Shown here in pieces: positions 44,401 through 56,400 of a stretch of DNA of 64,000 bases. The stretch lies in contig NC_092672.1 in NCBI RefSeq assembly GCF_964355755.1, positions 33,352,501 to 33,416,500 on the forward strand, given 5' to 3'. The position numbers and the translations under genes are program-made. The notes below the pieces were generated by a model. That model saw only the letters and a program-made list of their open reading frames with translations, made no database searches and was not told the DNA's origin. Numbering within the stretch: the first letter of the stretch is position 1; every line of letters begins with the position of its first letter. The DNA comes from Antedon mediterranea (taxonomy: Eukaryota > Echinodermata > Crinoidea > Comatulida > Antedonidae).

Positions 44401-47400
44401 ATATTATATAACATTATTACTACTGTTATTTTAAAAAGTACGGACGGACTATAACTATGCAGAGGTACTACCAACTGAGTAATGCAATGTAGGCTTACAT
44501 ACCGTTTGTAACCAGATTACGTGGTAATGTGATTGACTGGTGATAACGTCTACAACGACCATCAACACAAACCTCAGTAACTTTCTTAGCTTCTTCCACC
44601 ATGAATACAACATCGTGTCTAAGATTATCAGAGTCAAAACTTAAAGTCTGCACAGACAGCGTTTCTTCATTCTGAGTATAATTCTGACCATCAGTGGCTG
44701 CCGTACTAATTTGTTGCTCTAAAGACTCAAGGATGACAGAGGTTGTCCCAGGAGGGAGATCAGTGTCTGATGAATCAGATGAGAGCACTGCATCTACAGT
44801 ACCAACTACTGCACCAGTCACCTGTAAGAATAATCATACTCGATACACAGTTCTTAATGCTCTAAAGGTTTTAAACCATTGTACGAAAGATGACGAGTTA
44901 TGAGTTATGATGCGTTATTTTGTATAGATGGAAATTGTGCCCAATGTTCTTAAAAAGGAAATATTTTTGGCATCCAACCCATTTTTAGTCGCTTAGTGGC
45001 GTGAAAACGCGACTCTACAGCTCACTCTTTCGGTCGATTGGTCGGTAAAATTTGGGCAAGCGACTGCAGCCATGTATATGACCTTGTTAGTTTCTACCAA
45101 GTAGTAATAATAATAATATAATTCGTTCTTTGTATAAATAAAAGTAGTTTATTTTGTTATATTTACAAGTTTAATTTGTTCTAATTCCCGAAATAGTAGC
45201 CATGTGAGTATTGTTTACATTAGTTCTGAAATATTATACAAGTAATGAATGTTTATGAGTGTAATAGTACAAATAAATGCATGAGGTGAATGATGAAAGG
45301 TTATATATTAACGAGGAAACGCCGAGTTGATATTTAACCTTTCATCATTCACCAAAGGCCATTATTTGTACCATTACATGAATATAAAACATTCATTATT
45401 GGTTTGATATAACATCTAAATAGATTCCTGTCATTTGAATCAAATAAAAAGTAGCCCTAGCCAAGGCCTACATTTCATTCACATTGATTAAAAAAGTAAT
45501 ATTTGGTTTTTAATAATATTATATTAAATGTTATATTTATATGGAATTTATAAATACACCTACTTTAGTGTTAATTATGTCGACAAACGGCCGAACAATC
45601 CTAGGCCTAGCAAGGCTAAACCGCCTAGACTAGGCCTAGCCTAATATTAACAGGCCTAGGCCTACTAAGCTAGACCTAGTACAAGCTTGGCTGAAAGGCA
45701 AAACTTTGACAGACAATTGGAACTTATCTAGGCTAATTATGGTTTTTCCAACGATTCCACGTCTTGTAGAGATGTTCCCAATAATTAATCAAAATCCAAC
45801 ACACGATCTAAAGCTAATTAAAAAATGCCTTTTGATCTAAATTAGTACATATATCTCTCCAGAAATGTACTTTCATCGCAAAAAAACCAGTCATCATAAC
45901 ATTCAAATCGCCGCGAAAGTACAAATAGGTGGCGCTGTTGTATTTCCTAAGCAATAGTATAAAACAGAATATTTTCCAAACACGAAAGGATTTTTAGTAG
46001 CGTGCAACGCGACTCTACAGCTCACTCTCTCAGTCGGTTGGTCGGTTGGTTGGTCGGTCGGTTTGTCGGTACACACTAACTTGAGCACGCGACTGCAGCC
46101 ATCTATATGGCCTTGTTTTTTTCATACACAAAAAAGAGTACTATTAAACGATCGTTTAATAGTTCGTACTATTGCACGCCATGTGACCCACATTCGTCCA
46201 ATCAAATGACAGGAATTTATTTGGGCGTTATATAATATTTTTTATTGTTTCATTCGTTGTGTCTTTGTGTACAAGAAATTACATGATGATTTTTATGGTT
46301 TGAACAAGTTATGTTATTTCCTATGGTTTCAACAAGTTATGTTATTTCCTATGGTTTGAACAAGTTATGCTATTTGCTATGGTTTGAACAAGTTATGCTA
46401 TTTCCTATGGTTTGAACAAGTTATGCTATTTGCTATGGTTTGAACAAGTTATGCTATTTGCTATGGTTTGAACAAGTTATGCTATTTGCTATGGTTTGAA
46501 CAAGTTATGCTATTTCCTATGGTTTCAACAAGTTATGCTAATTGTTATGGTTTGAACAAGTTATGCTATTTTCTATAGTTTGAACAAGTTATGCTATTTC
46601 CTATGTTTTGAACAAGTTATGCTATTTGTTATGGTTTGAACAAGTTATGCTATTTCCTATGGTTTCAACATGTTATGCTATTTCCTATGGTTTGAACAAG
46701 TTAGGCTATTTGCTATGGTTTGAACAAGTTATGCTATTTCCTATGGTTTCAACATGTTATGCTATTTCCTATGGTTTGAACAAGTTATGTTATTTGCTAT
46801 GGTTTGAACAAGTTATGCTATTTGCTATGGTTTGAACAAGTTATGCTATTTGCTATGGTTTGAACAAGTTATGCTATTTGCTATGTTTTGAACAAGTTAT
46901 GCTATTTCCTATGGTTTGAACAAGTTATGCTATTTGCTATGGTTTGAACAAGTTATGCTATTTCCTATGGTTTGAACAAGTTATGCTATTTGCTATGGTT
47001 TGAACAAGTTATGCTATTTTCTATGGTTTGAACAAGTTATGCTATTTCCTATGTTTTGAAAAAGTTATGCTATTTGCTATGGTTTGAACAAGTTATGCTA
47101 TTTGCTATGGTTTGAACAAGTTATGCTATTTGCTATGGTTTGAACAAGTTTTGCTATTTGCTATGGTTTGAACAAGTTATGCTATTTGTTATGGTTCGAA
47201 CAAGTATTGCTATTTGCTATGGTTTGAAAAAGTTTTTGAAGTTATTATTATTTTTCTTACATTTTCGTTTGTTGATTCAATATCAGTTATTGTTTCCAAT
47301 GATCCTGATACTTCTTGTACATCACCAGGTTCAAGGTCACCTGCTGCTTCTTCAACTATTTTCTCAAGCGCAATAGCAACCTCTTCTACATTCTCTTCAT

Positions 47401-50400
47401 CAACGCTCTAATAGTTATTAAAATGATAATACTAGTTTAAGAATACTGAAAACTCCACTAAGTGTACACCATCGAGTAGGGAAAGGTGTATACGGAGGTG
47501 TCGCTAAAGCTCTGTCTACACTATCAAACTTTATGTGGAAATAATAAGACGTGCCCATATAGACATGATGATGTCATATCATTGCCATATTTGGGCATAT
47601 CACTACCATATTTGGGCACACCACACTTTTTTGGTCAAACTAGTTAGATAGTGTAGACAGAGCACATTAGGTTCTGATGATTATAAATGGCCAATCTTTT
47701 TAACACTCTTATGCTAGGTGCATTTTTTTTATTACAAAGAAAACTTTTTTTGTGTGTTCAGTGAGGTTTTTAATGTTTCACGCGACCCCTCTAACGTCAT
47801 GAAAGATCGTTAAAAAAATGAAAAGTTTAGAATCCTACCTTGGTGAGATTTCTTATTTTTGTAGTTAGATTAGTTTCTATAATTAATAATAAAACAAAAA
47901 ATATGTCTTTTACAAGTCATTAGTACTACTATTATTATTCATTGACATGGGTGATTTACTTTTATAAATTCATTAAGGCCAACTCAGACAGCGTCGTACG
48001 ACGAGACCCGAGGAAACACTCTGTTTCTGAGTTGAATCCCGACGATACAAGTCATCTTGAGATAGCGTCGGGTGTAGTTTTTAGGTCGTCGAGAGAACTT
48101 TAAACATGTTAAGTCTTCTCCCGACGATCATTATCAAATCACAAGTGTGTATTTCAACAATTTTTAGTTGGCATACATTGGCATAAGAGTACAGAAGGAA
48201 AGGAGGAAAGGGAAAGATATTTGTGTAAAGTTTGAATATATTCTATTAATGGTATCAATGCTGATCAAGCCTCTAGCCTCTCAATTTTGTTGGTGTTATC
48301 AGTCAACAAAATCATTATTTGTATTGTAATACAAAAACACAATAAACCTTTTGTATTCACTGATTCCGACAATGTAACTGCTGAAAACGTTGTTGGTTCT
48401 GTACTTCTTGTTACTGGTGCTGATGGTTCAAACGTTGTTGGTTCTGCACTTGGTGTTACTGGTGCTGATGGTTCAAACGTTTTTGGTTCTGTACTTATTG
48501 TTACTGGTGCTGATGGTTCAAACGTTGTTGGTTCTGCACTTGTTGTTACTGGTGTTGATGGTTCAAGCGTTGATGGAAACGTTGTTAATGCACCTGTCGT
48601 ATGTAATAATACAATTTAACATTTATTTATTTTAAAAACGTAAGAAGTAGATCCCTTAAGTGAACACCTTCGAAAAAAGTGTGTAACTTAATCATACACA
48701 ATGTACCTGAATCCCATCATGAAGACTCAAAAGATAGAAGGAAGGAAGACACTGTGTACATTGACGATGTTTTCAATGCCTGTCAGGCCACTGGTTCGAC
48801 GTTATCCTCAGTTATAAGATTGGGAAAAAGAGAAAGAGAAGGAAACAAGCCAAGGCTGCTAAAAGTGACAGTTGATTCGGTAGCCACAAAGAGGAACATC
48901 CTTGGCGGAACAAAAAACCTAAGGGACGGCAAAAGTGATAAATGGAGTAACATATATGTCACGCCAGACCTGACCCAAAAGGAGAGGGAGAAAAACAAGC
49001 TGTTAAGGGAGACGCTATCATTCAGAAGAAATGAAGAAGGCAATGAGTCCTTAGCTATAAGAAGAGGTAAAATCGTTGATCTGTCTAAAGAACGTGTAAA
49101 TTTAAACGCTAAAGAAGGATCAATAAAGGGCAACCAGCCCTTTCCAAGATAGCAGGAACCTTAACATATTTAGTACCAAAGAAAGTTGTTTAGTTTCATC
49201 TACTATTAGTGATAAAGAAACACATTATTTATGTTCCGAGTCCAATAACAAAAAAAGTCCTGAAGAAAATGTTTCAGTTTCGTCAAATAGAAGTGATAAA
49301 GAAAATAACTATTTATTTTCTGATTCTGATTCAAAAAATGATGTTATATTGGAAGACCACAATAGTTCCAATGATACAAGTGGATCGAGTGATGATACAG
49401 AAGATATCTTACGAGCCAATAAAAAGGACCTCAATAGTAAAAAGAAACTATATTGTGTGTATACAAATGTAGATGGTCTAATCAACAAAAAAGCAGAACT
49501 AGAGAGCTACTTAAGCAGCAAAACTGATGCACCGGATATTCTAGCAATTACAGAAGTATTTCCTAAGCGACGAAGTAGTGATATCGATACAACAGTCCTT
49601 CAGCTAAATGGGTATGACATGTTTATAACAGACCAGCTGGGTAGAGGAGTTTGTATATATACAAATAAGGTGCTAAAAGCAACAAGTGTAAACTTCGACA
49701 CACAAGTAAACAACTTTAATGAAAGTGTCTGGTGCGAGATCAGACTTGAAAATGAAGAAAATATATTAGTGGGATGCATATATAGAAGTCCAAACTCTTC
49801 CAAAGAGAATAATGATGCTTTGTTAGAATTGATATCAACAGCCTGTAGAAGGAAGTACCCTTATCTTTTGATAACTGGTGATTTCAATTATAGAGAGATA
49901 GACTGGACATCGTGGATTTCGAGAGCTAGTGAGAATCATGGTAGTAGTAAGCTTGTTGATTGTCTTCAGGACAACTTTCTTTACCAAGTATCTAACCGAA
50001 ATACAAGATATAGAGATGGTAATAGACCAAGTCTGTTAGATTTAATCATTGTGAACGATGAACTACTAATTGATGAAGTATCTGAATACAGCCCACTTGG
50101 AAAAAGTGATCATGTAATTCTTGAATTTTATTTAAACTGTTATTGTAAGATTGATGATTATCAACCAAGTAGATTTAAATTTTGTAATGGAAACTATCAC
50201 AATTTAAGAAATGATTTAAAGGAAGTCAACTGGACTGAAATGAATGATAAAGATGTAAACACAGCATGGAGTTTTTTTTATAGATGCAATACATGAGGCA
50301 ACTTCAGCAAATATTCCCAAAACTAAACCGAAAGATGGAATCAAAAAGAAAAGAAAATCAGCAGTATGGATGAACACGGAAGCTCTAGCTAAAATAAAGA

Positions 50401-53400
50401 AAAAGTACCATGCATGGAAGCGTTATACTGCTACAAAGCACTACAAAGATTATGAGAAATATACAAAATTAAGAAATGCAGCTTCAAAGGAGTCAAAGAA
50501 AGCTAAACGGATCTTTGAGAAAAAACTTGCAAAAGAAGTTAAGACTAACCCAAAATGCTTTTGGAATTATGTAAGGTCTAAAACAAGGATAAAGTGTGGA
50601 ATTAGCCACCTGACTAAACCTGATGGGTCTAAAACAAAAAATGATGAAGAAAAAGCTTTTATCTTGAATAATTTCTTTTGTAGCACGTTTACATGTGAAG
50701 ACATATCCGATGTACCAGAACTTACAAATAGATATAATGGTGTACCATTGAGCACATTAGTATTTTCAAGAGAGCAAGTCCTAAAGAAGCTGATGAGTCT
50801 AAACCCTTCAAAATCTCCGGGCCCAGACAGCATACATCCTCGTGTACTAAAAGAAGCAGCAGAACTAATCGCTGATCCACTAACAAACATATTTAATAAA
50901 TCCATAAAGGAAGGTATCATTCCTGACGACTGGAAGGTAGCTCATGTTTCCGCTATATTTAAGAAGGGCAACCCTACTAATCCAAGCAACTATAGGCCCA
51001 TCAGTTTGACATCAGTGATATGTAAAGTAATGGAATCCTTAATCAGAGATGATCTAATGATGTTTCTGGAAGGCAATGATCTTATAAGTAACCATCAATA
51101 TGGATTTAGAGCAGGCAGATCATGTGTAACACAACTGATAATGGTACTTGATAAATGGACAGCTATGATTGATGAAGAAGGTGGTGTAGACGTAGCATAC
51201 CTGGATTTTAGCAAGGCCTTCGATACTGTCCCACACCAACGACTACTGAAAAAAATACAAGCATATGGAATTAATGGTAATCTTTTAAAATGGATAGAAT
51301 GTTTCTTACTTGGAAGGAAGCAGCGTGTTGCAATTAAAGGAACCTTATCGTCTTGGTCTCATGTTACAAGCGGGATACCCCAAGGAAGTGTCCTCGGACC
51401 TATACTATTCTTGATCTACATAAACGATTTACCCGATATATTAGAAAGCCACACAGAGATGTTTGCTGATGATACCAAACTGTTCAATCATATTAAGAGT
51501 CGGGCTGACTGTGAAGCCCTCCAACGTGATATTGATGCTGCTAACGATTGGGCAAAAACTTGGCAGTTGCAGTTTAACGTCAATAAGTGCTGCATTATGC
51601 ATCTTGGCAGGAACCTTGAATTGTACAATTATACGATGTCAGCGGAGGCTTTGCAGGCAAAAGAGGAAGAAAAAGACTTGGGCGTTATATTTGACCAGAC
51701 CCTCAAGTTCAGCAAACACGTTGGAATCGTCAGTAATAGAGCCAATAGAGTTGTTGGTCTGATCAGACATACATTTAACTACCTTGATGAGGAAATGTTT
51801 GTTCCACTTTTTAAATCTTTAGTGAGACCTCACCTTGAATATGCTAACTGTGTATGGTCTCCGTTTCTTCGTAAAGATATAACATGCATTGAAAAAGTTC
51901 AAAGGAGGGAAACAAAAGCAATTCCATCATTAAAAGACCTGGATTATACAGAACGCCTAAAACGACTAAATCTACCAACATTGGCCTTTAGAAGATTACG
52001 AGGAGATATGATTCAAGTTTTTAAAATGGTGACAGGCCTAAGTGGTAGTGGAATGCGTAACTTCTTCCCTATGAAAACATACGAGAGAAACCTAAGAAGA
52101 CATCGATACACCATATATAAGCGACGACCTAAACTGGGTATCCGCAAGTACAATTTTTCTTACAGAATTGTTAACCTATGGAATAGTCTACCAGAGGAAG
52201 CCGTTAACACCACCACAGTAAACGCCTTTAAAAATAAACTTGATAAATTCATTGAAAGAAAATACAACAAATTTACTTTTATGGGATAAAGTGTATTGTA
52301 GAAGAATTTAAATCAAGGAAACCAATGAAAAAAAAAAAAAAACCAAAAAAAAAACCATGCAGTGATGACTTGATGAAAGTGGGAGGGCATGACATGTACC
52401 ATACAGAAATGTATGGTCTACTTACGAGCCCGACAAGACAGGTGATTACAGGTGATTACAGGTGATTAAGTTCGTTCGACCTGGAACATCTGAAAACAAC
52501 TGCAGATTTCCAAATATCAAACTAACAATTTCAACCTTACGATCACGAGATAAATGACCAACTTTCTCTTCAATGTTTGCAAGAACATCTGAATTACTGA
52601 ACTTAACACATGTATCAGGATCCCCAAACTCTTCAGAATTCTCTTCAACAACACACGCAACTGGTGTTGACGTACAGGTATCACTATTATTTCTCACTGT
52701 GTATGGTTTCAACATGTTTATATGACACAGTCGCTTCTTCTTACGCCTATCTGGAGTATCTAACACATAGTCAACTTCTCCTACTCTTTCTAATACTTTG
52801 TAAGGACCAGCAAATCTTGTAGATAATGGTTGACTGGGAAGAGGCAACATAACTAACACTTCATCACTTGAATTAAAGCTTCTCTTTTCTGATTTCCTAT
52901 CAAACAATCTCTTCATTTTACCCTGAGCCTTCACAAGATTCTTTCTAGCCATCTCACGAGCACGATTTAATCGATCACGAAATTCAGACACATAATCTAG
53001 TATCGATACAGACTCTTCTGCATTCCCTAACAGCCTTTCTTTGACTATTTTAAGAGGGCCTCGGACCGAATGACCATACACCAACACAAATGGGCTAAAC
53101 CCTAAGGACTCTTGCACTGTTTCACGAACAGCGAATAACAATAAGGGAACTCCCTCATCCCATTCCTTTTCAAATTGAAAACAATAGGTTTTAATCATAT
53201 TCTTAAGTGTTTGATGAAATCTCTCAAGTGCCCCTTGAGACTGTGGATGGTAAGCACTTGAATTTATATGGGCAACACCTAACTGCTCTAAGACTTGTTT
53301 AAATATCTTTGACATGAAGTTTGATCCTTGATCGGACGGAACAGCTTTAGGCAATCCTACCCATGTAAAGAATTTTACCAATGCTTTAACAACATTCTTA

Positions 53401-56400
53401 GCTGTAATACGCCTAAGAGGAATCGCTTCTGGAAACCTACTTGATGCACACATTATTGTTAATAGATACTCATTTCCATTTTTAGTACGTGGTAATGGAC
53501 CCACACAATCAACAATAACCCTTGAAAATGGTTCACCGAATGCAGGAATAGGCTTAAGTGGGGCTACTGGAACCTTTTGATTAGGCTTCCCCACTACCTG
53601 ACACGCATGACAGGATTTACAATAGTTAGACACATCTTTTCTAAGACCTGGCCAAAAGAAATGCCTGAGAATTTTGTCTACCGTTTTATTGACACCTAAA
53701 TGACCTGAAAGAGGATCATCATGCGCAATACAAATAATATCCTGACGGTATCCACTAGGAATAACTATCTGGTGAATCACATTCCAAACCTCACTACTTG
53801 GAATATCTGGTGGCCTCCACTTACGCATAAGTATGCCATCCTTTATATAATAACAAACAGGAACAATAGACATTTCCTCTACAGAAAGAGCTTTCTGACC
53901 AAATGACACCAAATCAGGATCATTACTCTGCTCTTCCACTAACCTAGACCGATTGAGAACTGTCGGACCGAAATCACACACTTTTGGGTGCTGTTGTTCA
54001 GCCTGGGCAGTGTGTGACTCGGGACCTGAGCAGACAGCCTCTTGGGAAACGCGATCCGTAATGTCTCCGTAAAAACTATCACATAAGTCAATACTCTCAT
54101 CCTCATCTATGGTTTTATTTGCCATAGATCGCGTCACCGCACATGATGGAAACACATGTGATAATTCTTTCTCTAAACACACCGTGCTTTCGTCTTCAAC
54201 AGGACTCTTTCACACAACCGGTTCTCCTGTCACTCTGTCTCCGGCCAAATCATTCCCCAAAAGGAGTGCGACACCCCACACCGACAACAAAATCTCCGCT
54301 AACAATATCTGTTTCAATCCGAATTACATGAAGTGGGACTTCCTTATAACCCCCTTCAACACCTTGGATGAGCACACTTGCTCCAGCAGAAGACTCGTTT
54401 GAAAATGACAATGCCGATTCTATTATCAGGGATTGTGACGCCCCTGTGTCTCTTAAGACACGAACTTTACTCAGATTCACATCGTTGATCAATGCTACAG
54501 AACCAGTAGAGAGGAAAGGCTTAAATAGCTTTCGCACTTATATCCCCAACAATTACAAGAATCATAAATCACTCCTTCACAACATGTAAATTCCCAAATA
54601 CGTGGAAAATAGCAAAGGTCACGCCAATTTTTAAGAATGGTGAAAAAATTAACCCTAATAATTATCGTCCCATTTCCGTCCTACCTATACTTTCAAAAAT
54701 AATTTAACGAGTCGTTTTTAATCAACTTTATGCTTTTTTGAATAATAATAATCTGTTATGTATAAATCAATCAGGTTTTTGACCATCATACTCAACATCT
54801 ACTGCACTTACAAAAGTGACGGAAGACTGGTATAGTGCAATAGACGAGGGTAAGCTGGTCGGAATCTGTTTACTAGATTTTAAAAAGGCCTTTGATACGG
54901 TAAACCATAACATACTATTAAGCAAATTGAGACTTTATGGTTTAAGTAAATATGTTTTAAAATGGTTCGAGAGCTATCTGTCTGAGCGAAAGCAATTCAC
55001 AAATGTAAATAATACATTGTCTGACTATACACACATCCAATGTGGAGTGCCTCAGGGGTCAATCGTGGGCCCACTTGCTTTCCTCTTATATATAAATGAC
55101 CTATCGAAAGTTGCAAACAAATGTAAAATAAGTATGTATGCTGACGATACTATAATTTATTGTTCTTCAAAAAATGGAAATGAAATATACCAAAGTATAA
55201 ATGAAGAACTTATACAAATCTACGATTGGTTAAAAAATAATAAATTGAGTCTAAATGTCTCTAAATCCGAGTTCATGTTGATCGGATCGACAAACCGATT
55301 GGCAACCACCAAAGAAAAAAATAGATCAGTTAATATAGATAACGATGTTGACGCGTTCGATATTGCCAACATCTCGGTATCATAATAGACGAACATTTAT
55401 CATGGAAAAATCAGATTGAATACATTCGAGGTAAAGCTCTAAATGGATTGGGTATGCTTAGACGATGTAGCTATTATTTTCCACAAAACATATTAAAACA
55501 TATTGCAAACTCTATTGTAATACCTTACTTGAGCTATTGTAACATAATTTGGGGAAATAGTAGTCAAACTCTAATGAAAAGAGTTCAAACTATCCAAAAC
55601 AGAACAGCTCGAATCGTGTGTGGTCTAACATGGGACACACCTAGTAGTGAGGCACTAAGGCAAATTAATTGGTCACCTTTATTTTATCAAGATAGATATG
55701 AGACTGTTAAGGAAGGTTGAAGCTTATGGTATCTCCGGTAACGTCTATAATTGGATTCAAGACTTCTTAAAAGGTAGAAGACAACGAGTAATGTTAAATG
55801 GGACTCTGTCGAAATGGTCGGATGTGATAAGTGGTGTTCCGCAAGGAAGTGTGCTTGGTCCGATTTTATTCTTACTCTTTATCAATGACTTGCCTGAAGT
55901 TGCAGTATCAGAAGTTAAGCTTTTCGCTGATGATACTAAAGTTTATGATTATGGGGAACCCAAAGAAAAATTGCAGATCTCACTTGATAATATGTTTAAT
56001 TGGTCGACCAGATGGCAACTACCTTTCAATGCCAACAAGTGCAAGATGTTGTATATAGGGAAAACAAATGAGAAGAATGAGTATTTTGTAAATGTACAAG
56101 ATAAAGTTAAAATTGAAGAGACTGCTATAGAAAGGATCTCGGAGTATACTTTGATCATAAATTGAACTGTGATTATCATATAAATTGCTGTGTTGCTAAG
56201 GCAAATAAAATAGTGGGTCTCATCAAAAGGACTTTTTGTTACAACGATAAGGATATGTTTCTTAGTCTATACAAATCTTTAGTCCGCCCTATCTTGGAAT
56301 TTAACTGTTGTGTCTGGGCACCTCATCAAATTGGACTGATTAAGAAAATCGAGTCGGTTCAGCGAAGAGCTACCAAATCATTGTCAGAAATAAAACATTT

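Larger units (their letters stand above)
48660..52468 (+). mobile_element. Nearly full-length CR1/L2-like LINE
   Basis: Plus-strand element with ORF1 (48679-49152), an AP endonuclease (about 49349-50296) and a reverse transcriptase (about 50298-52289). The 3' UTR ends in three copies of the 10-bp repeat GGTGATTACA (52440-52468), as CR1-group LINEs end in short tandem repeats. The 5' end lies between the gene D mucin exon and 48679. It is antisense to gene D. A frameshift separates endonuclease and RT. Confidence 0.85.

Noticed and set aside
46297-47235. CRISPR array
   Set aside because: Regular 28-bp repeats, but they are head to tail without unique spacers, in an animal intron.
47880-48347. 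Hidden HYR exon in gene D
   Set aside because: No CP-D start, CSFY end or splice pair is found in any frame.
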